A DNA stretch of 64,000 nt from Bacillus benzoevorans (GCF_014207535.1 NZ_JACHGK010000020.1:5782-69781), one strand, 5' to 3'; positions 44,026-53,175 are shown, numbered from the stretch's first letter. Translations and numbers: made by a program. The notes: generated by a model from the letters alone, not told the origin.

Positions 44026-44069
44026 GGTGCCAGGCACCGCAAAAAGACAAATGTCCATATACGGTGCCT
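44026..44069. repeat. Tandem palindromic repeats, second one split by the IS
   Basis: The first unit is GGTGCCAGGCACC (44026-44038) with tail GCAAAAAGACAAATGTCCATAT. The next unit begins GGTGCCT (44063-44069) and breaks off at the left end of the IS. Its other half, GACACC followed by AAAAAAGACA, resumes at 45994. Confidence 0.8.
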
Positions 44070-44179
44070 AGTATAGTAAATAGATACAAGAAAGACAAAA
44101 AAGGCCACCATTTTCATAGTAAAATGGAAGTACCTATCACAGAACTTCCAGCTACATTCCCTATCACAAGGAGATGAAA

Positions 44180-45592
44180 ATGGTGACTTATAACTTATTC
44201 AATCATATTCAAGGCAAAAATGGAAGTCGATGGGCACAATTTATTAGGGAAACAGGTACAGAAAATCTATTACTGGTGGCGATAGATGCAGCGAAATATA
44301 CACATAAGGCAATGATAGCTACATTTTATGGGGACATCATTGTGAAACCATTTGAATTTGATGCATCCTTAACAGGATTTGAAGTACTTAAAAAACAAAT
44401 CCAAGCCGAGAAAGGTCTTAAGGATATGAAGGAGGTGGTTGTGGGAATTGAGACCACTGGTCATTATTATGAGGATCTAGTAAGAAGTTGTCATTCTGAA
44501 GGTTATCATGTTCGTATCTTGAATGCAGCGACCACAGCTCGGGAACGAGATGCCCTTTTAAATTGGTCAAAGACAGATAACTTGGACCTTATGGCCATCC
44601 TACAATCAATCATTCATGGTCGTGGAACATCTAATGAACTGCCCAGCGGAGGAGTTCACACGCTACAAAAATTGACACGTGCCCGCCGCGAGTTAGTTCA
44701 AGAACAGACTGCCACAAAAAATCTTATTCGCGTTTATGTGGACCATATTTTTCGCGAGTTTCAAGGGAAAAGTGTATGGATAAATGGAAAACGTGAACAT
44801 GTCCAACCGTTTTCGGATATCTGGGGAAAGTCTTCATGCTATTTTATGCGTCATTGTCTCCATCCAAGTGATATTCTTTCCCTTGGACAAGAGGGATTAC
44901 GGGCTCTTTCGATCCGTGAAAATCTTAAGCTGCGGGATCAAACGATCCATTGTTTACTTGATTATGCAAAAGACTCAATCTCTCAATCAAAAGAATTTTT
45001 AGAGGCAGAACAATTTCTGCTTGTTCATAGCCTGGATCGACTGGATTTATTGGATACACAGATTCAATTATTAGAAAGAAAAATCGAGGATTTATTTGTT
45101 CAAACTGAAGGGGCTATAATCCTTAGTGTTCCTGGAATCGGAGTTGTAACCGGTGCTGAATTATATGCTGAAATGGGGGATATTTCTGATTTCGACCATG
45201 CAGGGCAACTAATTAAAATGGCAGGAACCAATCCTATTGTTAAGCAGTCCGGAGGAAAAAAACCTTCTTATTATGCGATATCTAAGCAGGGAAGGCGAAC
45301 CTTTCGTAATGTAACTTATCAAGTGGGAAGATCCTTATCTAAAAATAACCCTGAAATGAAACAGAAATATATGGCTCTAAAAGACCGTGGAAAGCTTCCA
45401 GGTCAGGCGTTTATAGCTCTAGGGAACCGAATGATTCGTCTAGCCTTTTCAATGATAAAGCATCAAACCTTATACCATACAGAAGAACCAGACTACGTTT
45501 TATACGATCAATTATACAAAAAATTGCATAGGGCCAATATCCATCGATTTTATGAAAAGTTCGTCCTATCAACTAGTTCTCAAATTGCATAG
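44180..45592 (+). CDS. IS110-family transposase
   Basis: The product is a 470-residue DEDD recombinase. The N-terminal RuvC-like domain has LLVAIDAAKYTHKA (first Asp), VVVGIETTGHYYED (Glu) and WSKTDNLDLMAI (Asp residues). The C-terminal Transposase_20 domain has ILSVPGIGVVTGAELYAEMGD and the conserved Ser within KQSGGKKPSYYAIS. It acts with a bridge/seeker RNA made from the element's non-coding end. AAGGAG lies six bases before ATG 44180; an ATG at 44174 is too close. The frame is complete, so the element may be active. Confidence 0.92.
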   Translation: MVTYNLFNHIQGKNGSRWAQFIRETGTENLLLVAIDAAKYTHKAMIATFYGDIIVKPFEFDASLTGFEVLKKQIQAEKGLKDMKEVVVGIETTGHYYEDLVRSCHSEGYHVRILNAATTARERDALLNWSKTDNLDLMAILQSIIHGRGTSNELPSGGVHTLQKLTRARRELVQEQTATKNLIRVYVDHIFREFQGKSVWINGKREHVQPFSDIWGKSSCYFMRHCLHPSDILSLGQEGLRALSIRENLKLRDQTIHCLLDYAKDSISQSKEFLEAEQFLLVHSLDRLDLLDTQIQLLERKIEDLFVQTEGAIILSVPGIGVVTGAELYAEMGDISDFDHAGQLIKMAGTNPIVKQSGGKKPSYYAISKQGRRTFRNVTYQVGRSLSKNNPEMKQKYMALKDRGKLPGQAFIALGNRMIRLAFSMIKHQTLYHTEEPDYVLYDQLYKKLHRANIHRFYEKFVLSTSSQIA

Positions 45593-45641
45593 ACTTTACG
45601 TCAATTTAAAGCATTATCGCCCTTTTGTGCCTATTTCAATA

Positions 45642-45670
45642 TTGATATTCTGCTTATTAGTTAGTAGAAC
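45642..45670 (+). promoter_or_regulatory. Possible promoter of the IS110 RNA
   Basis: TTGATA (45642-45647) and TAGAAC (45665-45670) are 17 bases apart, placing a start near 45677, about 20 bases before the structured region. Confidence 0.4.
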
Positions 45671-45698
45671 ACTCTCTTAAATAAATTGTTTTCAAATG

Positions 45699-45879
45699 GA
45701 GCTCCTCTAGGACGTTAGATCACATTGTACTTCGTGCCTGAGGCTCTAGACCTCGTGTGTCAGCTTTATGGATCTTGTCCTGAAAGTACGAATAATACGT
45801 GAAAACTAAGTTTATATTCACTAGGCTGTATCCTCTGTAGGATGAAAACGCAAGATCCCTTCACGTTCTAGAGGAGCTC
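45699..45879 (+). ncRNA. Candidate bridge (seeker) RNA of the IS110 element
   Basis: GAGCTCCTCTAGGACGT (45699-45715) pairs with 45863-45879 at 16 of 17 positions plus one G-T pair, closing a 181-nt structure. Inside, GTACTT/AAGTAC arms enclose a loop with GTGCCTGA (45734-45741), identical to the restored target's top strand across the CT core. The same loop has GTGTCAG (45757-45763), the exact complement of the target's CTGACAC. A second loop has ATACG (45795-45799) and ACTAG (45820-45824), matching the element's right end and the complement of CT plus its left end. This is the target-loop/donor-loop logic known for IS110 bridge RNAs. Confidence 0.72.
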
Positions 45880-46000
45880 TATAATAAATTCTGTGATAGT
45901 TGGACTCATCCCAAAAAATGGAAATATGAGTTCTACTTTAAGTCGGTCTTTTTTAAATCAATTACTTCCTTGACTTATTTACCATTATACGCTGACACCG

Positions 46001-46066
46001 AAAAAAGACAGAAAAGGCGAAAGTGTCCATATGGAGAGAACACTTCCGCCTGAATTTGTCTTTTTT
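46001..46066. terminator. Strong bidirectional terminator behind yfkA
   Basis: AAAAAAGACA...TGTCTTTTTT outer arms enclose an AGGCGAAAGTGT / ACACTTCCGCCT stem (11 of 12). It lies five bases past the yfkA stop. Its left part doubles as the tail of the IS-split palindromic repeat. Confidence 0.85.
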
Positions 46067-46071
46067 CAAAT

Positions 46072-47199
46072 CTATTTATTGATATCAATCAATGATTGAC
46101 GATGTTTAAAGTCTATATCTTGATAATAGACGTTTTTCACCAAGACATTTGGACCAAGGCATTGAACGTTTGGACAATGGCAATTCAATGATGCGGCAAG
46201 GTCTGTTTTCAGCCAATTGTCAAAGGCATCTGTAAGCCTGTCTGATTTTACGTTTCCAAGCGGCGGGGCATCGCCAAAATCAGTGACAATGATTTCACCG
46301 GTAAAAATATTTACATTTAATCGGGAGCGACCATCCGGGTCATTGCGAACAGTCACGTTTTTCTCATTTGAAAGCCGTTTTATTAGCTCTAAATCTTCTG
46401 CTTTATTCATGCAGGCATAAAAAGGCAGTGTTCCAAACAGCATCCATGTGTTTTGCTCACGGATATCGAGGAGCTGGTGAATACACTCACGAATCTCAGC
46501 TAAACTTAATGTTTCAAGCGATGAGGCGTAGTCTACGGCGTACATAGGGTGCACCTCATGCCTACTGCACTTCATTTCGTGGACAATTTGCTGATGGATT
46601 TTCTCTAAATGAGGCTTTGTCCGTTTGCTTAACATCGTTTCAGCGGAGACCATTACTCCATTTTCAGCAAGAATCCGGCTGTTTTCAATAATATTGTGAA
46701 ACAGTTTCTTGCGCTGCTCGATGGTCGGTTTGCGCTCCATTCTGGCGAAAGCGCCTTCGATAAAATCTTCCTCCGTTCCCCAATTATGTGAGATATGGAG
46801 CACATCTAAATAAGGAATAATATCTGTATAGCGATCGATATCCAATGTAAGATTTGAATTCAGCTGTGTACGAATCCCGCGTTCGTGAGCATACTTCAGC
46901 AAAGGAATGACATATCCCTCGAGCGTTTTATTAGACAGAACAGGTTCCCCACCGGTAATGCTCATCGTCCGTAGATGGGGAATCTCATCTAATCGCTGAA
47001 TCAATAGTTCAAGCGGGAGACCGTCCGGTTCCTGCGTTTGCAATGTATAGCCGACAGCACAATGCTCGCAGCGCATATTGCATATAACGGTAGTCGTGAA
47101 TTCAACATTTGTCAGGACTAATTTACCGTGCTTTTCCATGTCCAAATAGGTTTCCCACGGGTCATAATCAGGTCCTAGCTTCTTTCTCTCGGAAATCAT
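46072..47199 (-). CDS. yfkA: Radical SAM protein YfkA/YfkB
   Basis: The product is a 375-residue radical SAM enzyme with the [4Fe-4S]-binding CxxxCxxC in TTVICNMRCEHCAVGY, followed by MSITGGEPVLSNKT. The C-terminal part has a Cys-rich end (LNCHCPNVQCLGPN), which may hold a second cluster or form a SPASM-like region. It matches the Bacillus YfkAB family; substrate unknown. AAGGGGAG is six bases before the ATG. In B. subtilis it lies near yfkD; here the IS110 element separates the two. Confidence 0.85.
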   Translation of the reverse strand: MISERKKLGPDYDPWETYLDMEKHGKLVLTNVEFTTTVICNMRCEHCAVGYTLQTQEPDGLPLELLIQRLDEIPHLRTMSITGGEPVLSNKTLEGYVIPLLKYAHERGIRTQLNSNLTLDIDRYTDIIPYLDVLHISHNWGTEEDFIEGAFARMERKPTIEQRKKLFHNIIENSRILAENGVMVSAETMLSKRTKPHLEKIHQQIVHEMKCSRHEVHPMYAVDYASSLETLSLAEIRECIHQLLDIREQNTWMLFGTLPFYACMNKAEDLELIKRLSNEKNVTVRNDPDGRSRLNVNIFTGEIIVTDFGDAPPLGNVKSDRLTDAFDNWLKTDLAASLNCHCPNVQCLGPNVLVKNVYYQDIDFKHRQSLIDINK

Positions 47200-47408
47200 T
47201 ATTTTCTCCCCTTGTAAGTCGTATTACATCATCTTATGATGGATTTGCTACTGTCATTATTGATTTATTAAATTGCACTGTCAATATGACTAAGAGAATA
47301 ATTATTTCTTATAAAACTGAACGGCGGCTATCTTTTTTGCTGGAAAGGTTGCCATTCCGGTGATTTTTCGATAGGATGAATAACGTAGGTGAAAGGAGCG
47401 AATTTTGC

Positions 47409-47594
47409 TTGGGTAGTCCGATACAAGATAAGAATGGTCAAGTATCCTTTTTGAAGGAGCGTCTTAATATGTTTCTGGATGTATTAGATGCCATCGATCC
47501 AGGGGATACAGACATTGAAGATATTGATCGTTTAATTGAGATGATTGATGACCTCGAAAGTAAATGCCGTGAATTTAAACACCGCGGGATGTAA
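47409..47594 (+). CDS. Small acidic protein, SE1561-like family
   Basis: The product is 61 residues: MGSPIQDKNGQVSFLKERLN, then FLDVLDAIDPGDTDIEDIDRL and IEMIDDLESKCREF. It is helical and acidic, without membrane segments, and resembles the SE1561 family of small Firmicute proteins of unknown function. The TTG at 47409, ten bases after AAAGGAG, is the likely start; the frame also opens at ATG 47376. Confidence 0.7.
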   Translation: MGSPIQDKNGQVSFLKERLNMFLDVLDAIDPGDTDIEDIDRLIEMIDDLESKCREFKHRGM

Positions 47595-47621
47595 GAGCCT
47601 TAATGAAAGGGCTCTTTTTTT
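47594..47621 (+). terminator. Terminator after the SE1561-like gene
   Basis: AGAGCC / GGCTCT stem with a 10-base loop, then a T-run. Confidence 0.8.
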
Positions 47622-47734
47622 GCCATTAAAACGTTTTCATCCTTTATCTTTAAAAATTAAAAACATACAGTTATAATAGAAATGTCCAAATTGTTGAAAA
47701 ATAGCTACGTAATATTGGGGAGGAGAATAGCGGC

Positions 47735-49282
47735 ATGAATACAGAACAATTCCAAGAGAGTATGTACAAGCTTATTGTTGAAACATCAACAGGGCTTCCA
47801 AAGGACGTACGTCGTGCCATTAAGGCAGCGAAAGAACAGGAAAATGCCGGAACAAGCTCTGCGATGGCACTTGCAACCATCACAAATAATATCAAAATGG
47901 CAGATGATAATATTTCGCCAATCTGTCAGGACACAGGTCTGCCTACATTTAAAATCAAAACGCCTGTCGGGGCTAATCAAATTGAAATGAAGAAAGCCAT
48001 TTACAACGCGATTGCTCAAGCGACGAAGGACGGAAAACTGCGCCCGAATTCAGTTGATTCTTTAACAGGCAAAAACAGCGGCGACAACCTCGGCGGCGGT
48101 ACACCCGTTGTCAAATTTGAACAATGGGAAAAAGATTATATTGACGTTCGTCTGATCTTAAAAGGCGGCGGCTGTGAAAATAAAAATATTCAATACAGTC
48201 TTCCATGTGAATTAGAAGGACTTGGCCGTGCCGGACGCGACCTTGATGGTATCCGCAAATGTGTCATGCATTCTGTTTACCAAGCGCAGGGACAAGGCTG
48301 CAGCGCCGGTTTTATCGGTGTCGGCATCGGCGGCGATCGTTCTTCAGGCTACGATTTAGCTAAAGAACAGCTTTTCCGTACGGTAGATGATGTGAATCCA
48401 AATGAAGATTTACGCAAGCTTGAAGAATATGTAATGGAAAATGCCAATAAATTAGGCATTGGCACCATGGGCTTTGGTGGTGAAACAACGCTTCTTGGCT
48501 GTAAAGTCGGTGTGATGAACCGTATTCCGGCCAGCTTCTATGTATCTGTAGCGTATAACTGTTGGGCTTTCCGCCGTTTAGGTGTTGCAATCAATCCTGA
48601 AACAGGGGAAATCAATGAGTGGATGTACCAAGAAGGCGAAAAAATTGACTTCGGTGCAGAGGCAGAAAAAGAAACGGCTGCAGCTTCAGCATCCAACGTC
48701 AATGTCGTTGAATTACAGGCTCCAATCACCGAAGAACAAATTCGTCAGCTGAAAGTCGGTGACGTTGTCCGCATTAACGGCAGAATGTACACTGGCCGTG
48801 ACGCGATCCATAAATATTTATCCGATCATGATGCGCCGGTAGACTTAAATGGACAAGTGATCTATCACTGCGGTCCAGTTATGCTGAAGGATGAAAATGG
48901 TACATGGCATGTAAAAGCAGCAGGTCCGACAACAAGTATTCGTGAGGAGCCATACCAAGGTGATATCATGAAAAAATTCGGTATCCGCGCTGTTATCGGT
49001 AAAGGCGGTATGGGACCGAAAACATTAGCGGCTCTTCAAGAACATGGCGGTGTCTACTTAAATGCGATCGGCGGTGCTGCGCAATATTATGCAGATTGTA
49101 TTAAATCTGTCGACGGTGTTGACTTAACAGAATTCGGTATTCCGGAAGCAATGTGGCATTTAACAGTTGAAGGATTTACAGCGGTTGTGACAATGGATTC
49201 ACACGGGAACAGCCTTCACAAAGATGTTGACCAATCTTCACTTGAAAAATTAGCGCAATTTAAAGATAAAGTATTTAATTAA
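47735..49282 (+). CDS. fumA: Class I (Fe-S) fumarate hydratase
   Basis: The product is a 515-residue fusion-type class I fumarase. The alpha part has the cluster Cys in ISPICQDTGLP, CSAGFIGVGIGGDRSSG and TTLLGCKVGVMNRIPASF. The beta part (from about 330) has LKVGDVVRINGRMYTGRDAIH and AAGPTTSIREEPYQGD. It interconverts fumarate and malate with an oxygen-sensitive [4Fe-4S] cluster. GGGGAGGAG stands before the ATG. B. subtilis uses the class II CitG, so this is an extra or replacing enzyme. Confidence 0.92.
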   Translation: MNTEQFQESMYKLIVETSTGLPKDVRRAIKAAKEQENAGTSSAMALATITNNIKMADDNISPICQDTGLPTFKIKTPVGANQIEMKKAIYNAIAQATKDGKLRPNSVDSLTGKNSGDNLGGGTPVVKFEQWEKDYIDVRLILKGGGCENKNIQYSLPCELEGLGRAGRDLDGIRKCVMHSVYQAQGQGCSAGFIGVGIGGDRSSGYDLAKEQLFRTVDDVNPNEDLRKLEEYVMENANKLGIGTMGFGGETTLLGCKVGVMNRIPASFYVSVAYNCWAFRRLGVAINPETGEINEWMYQEGEKIDFGAEAEKETAAASASNVNVVELQAPITEEQIRQLKVGDVVRINGRMYTGRDAIHKYLSDHDAPVDLNGQVIYHCGPVMLKDENGTWHVKAAGPTTSIREEPYQGDIMKKFGIRAVIGKGGMGPKTLAALQEHGGVYLNAIGGAAQYYADCIKSVDGVDLTEFGIPEAMWHLTVEGFTAVVTMDSHGNSLHKDVDQSSLEKLAQFKDKVFN

Positions 49283-49410
49283 CTATCACTGTAAGGGATG
49301 GACATGATTGTTCATCCCTTTTGTATTTTATTGGCAAAATAGACCACGCATGATTCTAATTCAGGCACAAACAATAAAATGAACAAGAAATAGTGAAAGG
49401 GGAAATATTA

Positions 49411-50223
49411 TTGAAGTTCAATTTTAAACTATTCACCATCTTGATCCTGCTATTGTTTGTGTCGGCAGCAAATGCCGCAGCAGAGAATTTCTCCAATCAG
49501 CCGATCCATTGGGGTTTTAAAAGAGCGACAGAAGGCCAGCCGGCTGAGGCAGGAAAGCAGTTAGATGATCTTACTGCAAAATATGGTGCTTTTTACAAGG
49601 CAGATCCTGCTAAAAAAGAACTCTACCTAACCTTTGATAACGGCTATGAAAATGGCTACACAGCAAAGGTCTTAGACGTATTGAAAAAAGAAAAGGTACC
49701 GGCAACCTTTTTTGTTACCGGGCATTACTTAGAATCAGAGCCTGAGCTTGTGAAAAGAATGGTAAAGGAAGGGCATATTGTCGGCAACCACTCATGGAGC
49801 CACCCTGATATGACGCAGATTAGCAATGAGCGTATCCGGGAGGAACTTGAAAAAGTAAGGGCCAAAACAGAAGAACTGACCGGTAAAAAAGAAATGACCT
49901 ATCTGCGCCCGCCGCGCGGCATCTTAAGTGAGAGGACAATGACCATCGCCAAAGGGCAGGGCTATACACATGTCCTCTGGTCGTTAGCCTATGTCGATTG
50001 GAAAACCGACCAGCAAAAAGGCGCCCAATATGCCTACGACAACATCATGAAACAAATCCATCCAGGGGCAGTGCTTTTGCTCCATACAGTTTCGAAAGAT
50101 AATGCTGATGCATTAGAAAGAGTTCTTCAAGACTTGAAGAAACAAGGGTATGCCTTTAAAAGTCTGGATGATTTGACAAAGAAAGGGAAAGTGAAAAAGA
50201 TAACTGAAGAACAAAAGGAATAG
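49411..50223 (+). CDS. pdaA: Peptidoglycan N-acetylmuramic-acid deacetylase PdaA
   Basis: The product is a 270-residue secreted polysaccharide deacetylase: signal peptide (1-23, cut near ANA-AAE), then the NodB domain with YLTFDNGYENGYTAKVLDVL (catalytic Asp), GNHSWSHPDMTQ (metal His residues), TYLRPPRG and LLLHTVSKDN. PdaA forms muramic-delta-lactam in spore cortex, needed for germination. The TTG at 49411, seven bases after GAAAGGGGA, is preferred; a GTG at 49393 is in frame. Confidence 0.9.
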   Translation: MKFNFKLFTILILLLFVSAANAAAENFSNQPIHWGFKRATEGQPAEAGKQLDDLTAKYGAFYKADPAKKELYLTFDNGYENGYTAKVLDVLKKEKVPATFFVTGHYLESEPELVKRMVKEGHIVGNHSWSHPDMTQISNERIREELEKVRAKTEELTGKKEMTYLRPPRGILSERTMTIAKGQGYTHVLWSLAYVDWKTDQQKGAQYAYDNIMKQIHPGAVLLLHTVSKDNADALERVLQDLKKQGYAFKSLDDLTKKGKVKKITEEQKE

Positions 50224-50227
50224 AACA

Positions 50228-50274
50228 AAAGCTGACTCCAAAATGACGTGATATCGGCATTTAGGGTCAGCTTT
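50228..50274. terminator. Hairpin between pdaA and the MFS gene
   Basis: AAAGCTGACTCC pairs with GGGTCAGCTTT around a 24-base loop. The two flanking genes converge on it. Confidence 0.65.
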
Positions 50275-50317
50275 AATACATAAGTCAGCCTATTAGAAAA
50301 TAGAAAGAATAGTTTTT

Positions 50318-51487
50318 TCACTGCCCACTTTCCTTCTTTTTAAAGAAAAACAGCGCCGTAAACACACATAGCAGGATAAGACTAATGGTATAGAAGAAAT
50401 TAATTCCGTCAATATATTGCAGGGAAAATCCTTCAATGAACGGCCCGCTGATACTGCCGACGGAAAAGAGCAGGCTGCATAGCATATTTCCGGTCGGAAG
50501 CAGCGTTTTCGGCGTCAGGTCGACCATATAGGATACACCGAGGGAATACGTCGAACCAACAAACATCCCGGCAGCGAAAAAGCAGACAATCAAGCCGATA
50601 ACAGATTCCTGAATGATGCCGGCTAAAGTAAAGCAGGCGAAACCGGAAAACATCACGCTCATCAGCACCTTTCTGCGCTCAAAGCGGTCGCTCATCAAAC
50701 CGAGAGGCAATTGAAAGACGATACTGCCAATGGCGAATGCTGGTAAAATGATCGCTACGGAACTTACATCAATTCCAATATTTAAAGCATAGACAGGAAA
50801 ATTCCCGTTCAGAGAGGCCTCAAGAAATCCGTAAGTGAAGGGAAACAGAAATGCCACCCAGGCATATTTCCATGCCTGACCCAATCGTTTAAAGGTACTG
50901 AAAAAGGAACCCCTTTGTGCCGCTTGTTCAGGCTGCTCATTTTTTAGCAAAAAAATAGTAAGACAAGCTAATAAGCCAATTCCTGCGGTAAGAAAAAACG
51001 GCAGGGTCTCATTTACCTCTAAAAACCTTGTCATCATCGGCCCTATTCCAAAACCTAATCCAAAGCTCAATCCAAACAGGGCAATGTTTCTGCCTCTTTT
51101 ATTTGCCGGAGAGATCGAAGTGATCCATGTTTGTGCACCGAATTGCAGCATGCAAATGCCAACTCCAATGAATAAGCGCAAAATAAACCAAAAGATTAAT
51201 GACTTCCATAGAGGAAAAAAGGCAAGCGGTAGAACAATAAAGAGACTTCCTTGGAGGAGAATATTGCGATAGCCGAATTTCCGCAGCAGACCTTCCATAA
51301 AGGGAGTGGCAAATAAGATTCCTATGTATACTCCTGTAGCGTGAAGTCCGTTAATAGATGAGGGAATGCCTGCCTGCTCAAACAGAATCGCTGTTACAGG
51401 CAGCAGCATTCCCTGAGAAAAGCCGGCAATCAGACTGATTTCCATCAGAATCCAAAATCGGAGACGCGGATAAATATTATCGTACAT
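50318..51487 (-). CDS. yfkF: MFS transporter (YfkF-like)
   Basis: The product is a 389-residue major facilitator with 12 helices. The loop 2-3 region reads GLLRKFGYRNILLQGS and loop 8-9 GLMSDRFERRKVL, the MFS A-type motif. It resembles the Bacillus YfkF/multidrug-efflux type; substrate unknown. ACGAGGTG lies eight bases before the ATG. The assignment to YfkF rests on size and the yfk/yfj neighbourhood. Confidence 0.72.
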   Translation of the reverse strand: MYDNIYPRLRFWILMEISLIAGFSQGMLLPVTAILFEQAGIPSSINGLHATGVYIGILFATPFMEGLLRKFGYRNILLQGSLFIVLPLAFFPLWKSLIFWFILRLFIGVGICMLQFGAQTWITSISPANKRGRNIALFGLSFGLGFGIGPMMTRFLEVNETLPFFLTAGIGLLACLTIFLLKNEQPEQAAQRGSFFSTFKRLGQAWKYAWVAFLFPFTYGFLEASLNGNFPVYALNIGIDVSSVAIILPAFAIGSIVFQLPLGLMSDRFERRKVLMSVMFSGFACFTLAGIIQESVIGLIVCFFAAGMFVGSTYSLGVSYMVDLTPKTLLPTGNMLCSLLFSVGSISGPFIEGFSLQYIDGINFFYTISLILLCVFTALFFFKKKESGQ

Positions 51488-51758
51488 TATTTTTACACCT
51501 CGTATGATTGAACCGTTCTAAATGAGTGCAACTAAATAATTTTAACATACGCCTACAAGGTTGCTTAAATTTATATTTTTCCAAATAGTTAATGGAAAAG
51601 GGAGCTTCATCGATCTATTGGACGATACTTGAAGGGAATGACCAGGCATTTTTGCAATGGACAAGATTTGCATGATAGCTTATGCTATACTACGGAAATG
51701 GACTAAGAACTTAATTGACATAGATTGAATAGTGTTTTATAAATTGGAGTGAATAATC

Positions 51759-53144
51759 TTGAAAAAAGAAGAAACGGCAAAAATAGAGCCGAAGCAGCAA
51801 TTTCCTTTAACCATCAAGCGGCTCGGGATCAATGGCGAAGGTGTAGGATATTTTAAAAAGCAGGTTGTATTCGTACCGGGTGCTATTCCGGGTGAAGAAG
51901 TGGTAGTCGAAGCGGTCAAGGTTCAGCCTAATTTTGCCCAGGCAAAAGTCAAAAATATCCGCAAGCAGTCACCGTTCCGGGTTCAGCCGCAATGTCCCGT
52001 TTATGAAGAATGCGGCGGCTGTCAGCTGCAGCATTTGGAATATGGCCAACAGCTGAAGGAAAAACGCGATATTGTCATTCAAGCACTGGAGCGGCATACG
52101 AAATTACCTATTGATCAGCTTGAGATTAGAGAAACGATTGGAATGGAAAACCCTTGGAATTACCGTAATAAGAGCCAGTTTCAAGTGGGGCAGAAGGATG
52201 GGAAAATTCTTGCCGGCTTGTACGGGATGGATTCCCACCGTCTGATTAATATTGACCAATGTGCCGTGCAGCATGCGAAAACAAATAAAGCGATTGGTAC
52301 GGTCAAAAAAATCCTGCAAAGACTGCAAATTCCAATTTACAATGAAAAAACGAAGAAGGGAATAGTCCGTACGATTGTCGCCAGGGTAGGTGTAGAGAGC
52401 CGTGAATTGCAAATCGTTTTGATTACAGCAAAAAAGGAACTGTCACAGAAGGATATTATTATAGAAGAAATCAGGAAAAGACTCCCTGAAGTCAAATCTA
52501 TTATGCAAAATATCAACGGAGAAAACACTTCGCTAATATTTGGCGCAGAGACGGTGAAATTGGCTGGTAAGGATTTTATTCAGGAAACATTGGGAGATTT
52601 GAGTTTTGAATTGTCGGCAAGAACGTTTTTTCAATTAAATCCGGAACAGACCGTGGTCCTTTACAACGAGGTGAAAAAAGCGGCAGGGCTGACAGGAAGG
52701 GAAAAGGTTGTCGATGCCTACTGCGGCGTTGGTACAATTGGCCTGTGGCTTGCCGAGCAAGCAGCTGAAATCCGCGGTATGGACGTGATTCCTGAATCGA
52801 TTAAAGATGCAAAGAAAAATGCAGAGCGCCACGGGATGAAACATGCGAAATATGAAGTCGGAAAAGCGGAAAATCTTCTGCCAAAATGGGCAAAAGAGGG
52901 CTGGAAACCGGATTGTTTAATCGTCGATCCGCCAAGGACAGGCCTTGACGATAAACTCTTAAAAACGATACTGCAAACCAAGCCGAAAAAAGTAGTTTAT
53001 GTTTCCTGTAATCCATCTACATTGGCAAAGGATATACAATTTCTTTCGCAAGACTACAGCGTAGAATATATACAGCCAGTTGACATGTTTCCGCAAACAG
53101 CACATGTCGAGTGCTGTGTATTGCTAAAATTAAAATGTGACTAA
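51759..53144 (+). CDS. yfjO: RNA m5U methyltransferase (YfjO, RlmCD/RumA family)
   Basis: The product is a 461-residue enzyme. It has a TRAM domain (about 12-70, KRLGINGEGVGYF), a 4Fe-4S motif CPVYEECGGCQLQHL, and a SAM methyltransferase domain with VVDAYCGVGTIGLWLA, LIVDPPRTGLD and the catalytic VYVSCNPSTLAKDI. It methylates uridine C5 in 23S rRNA. Bacillus has two paralogues (YefA/RlmCD and YfjO); the pdaA neighbourhood favours YfjO. TTG start at 51759 after TTGGAG. Confidence 0.87.
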   Translation: MKKEETAKIEPKQQFPLTIKRLGINGEGVGYFKKQVVFVPGAIPGEEVVVEAVKVQPNFAQAKVKNIRKQSPFRVQPQCPVYEECGGCQLQHLEYGQQLKEKRDIVIQALERHTKLPIDQLEIRETIGMENPWNYRNKSQFQVGQKDGKILAGLYGMDSHRLINIDQCAVQHAKTNKAIGTVKKILQRLQIPIYNEKTKKGIVRTIVARVGVESRELQIVLITAKKELSQKDIIIEEIRKRLPEVKSIMQNINGENTSLIFGAETVKLAGKDFIQETLGDLSFELSARTFFQLNPEQTVVLYNEVKKAAGLTGREKVVDAYCGVGTIGLWLAEQAAEIRGMDVIPESIKDAKKNAERHGMKHAKYEVGKAENLLPKWAKEGWKPDCLIVDPPRTGLDDKLLKTILQTKPKKVVYVSCNPSTLAKDIQFLSQDYSVEYIQPVDMFPQTAHVECCVLLKLKCD

Positions 53145-53175
53145 AAAATAGAAATCCTACATGTTAAAATAAACT

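Larger units (their letters stand above)
44070..45993 (+). mobile_element. IS110-family element (IS1111-like layout), inserted in a palindromic repeat
   Basis: The element is 1,924 bp counted with one CT core (44068-44069 at the left border, 45992-45993 at the right). There is no target duplication beyond the core. Left and right ends share a subterminal inverted repeat (TAGTAAATAGATACAAG left; TGGTAAATAAGTCAAG when the right end is read on the minus strand), a trait of the IS1111 subgroup. The transposase is intact. The long (~400 bp) non-coding part lies behind it. Joining the flanks restores GGTGCCTGACACC, close to the 13-bp repeat elsewhere in the window. Confidence 0.85.
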
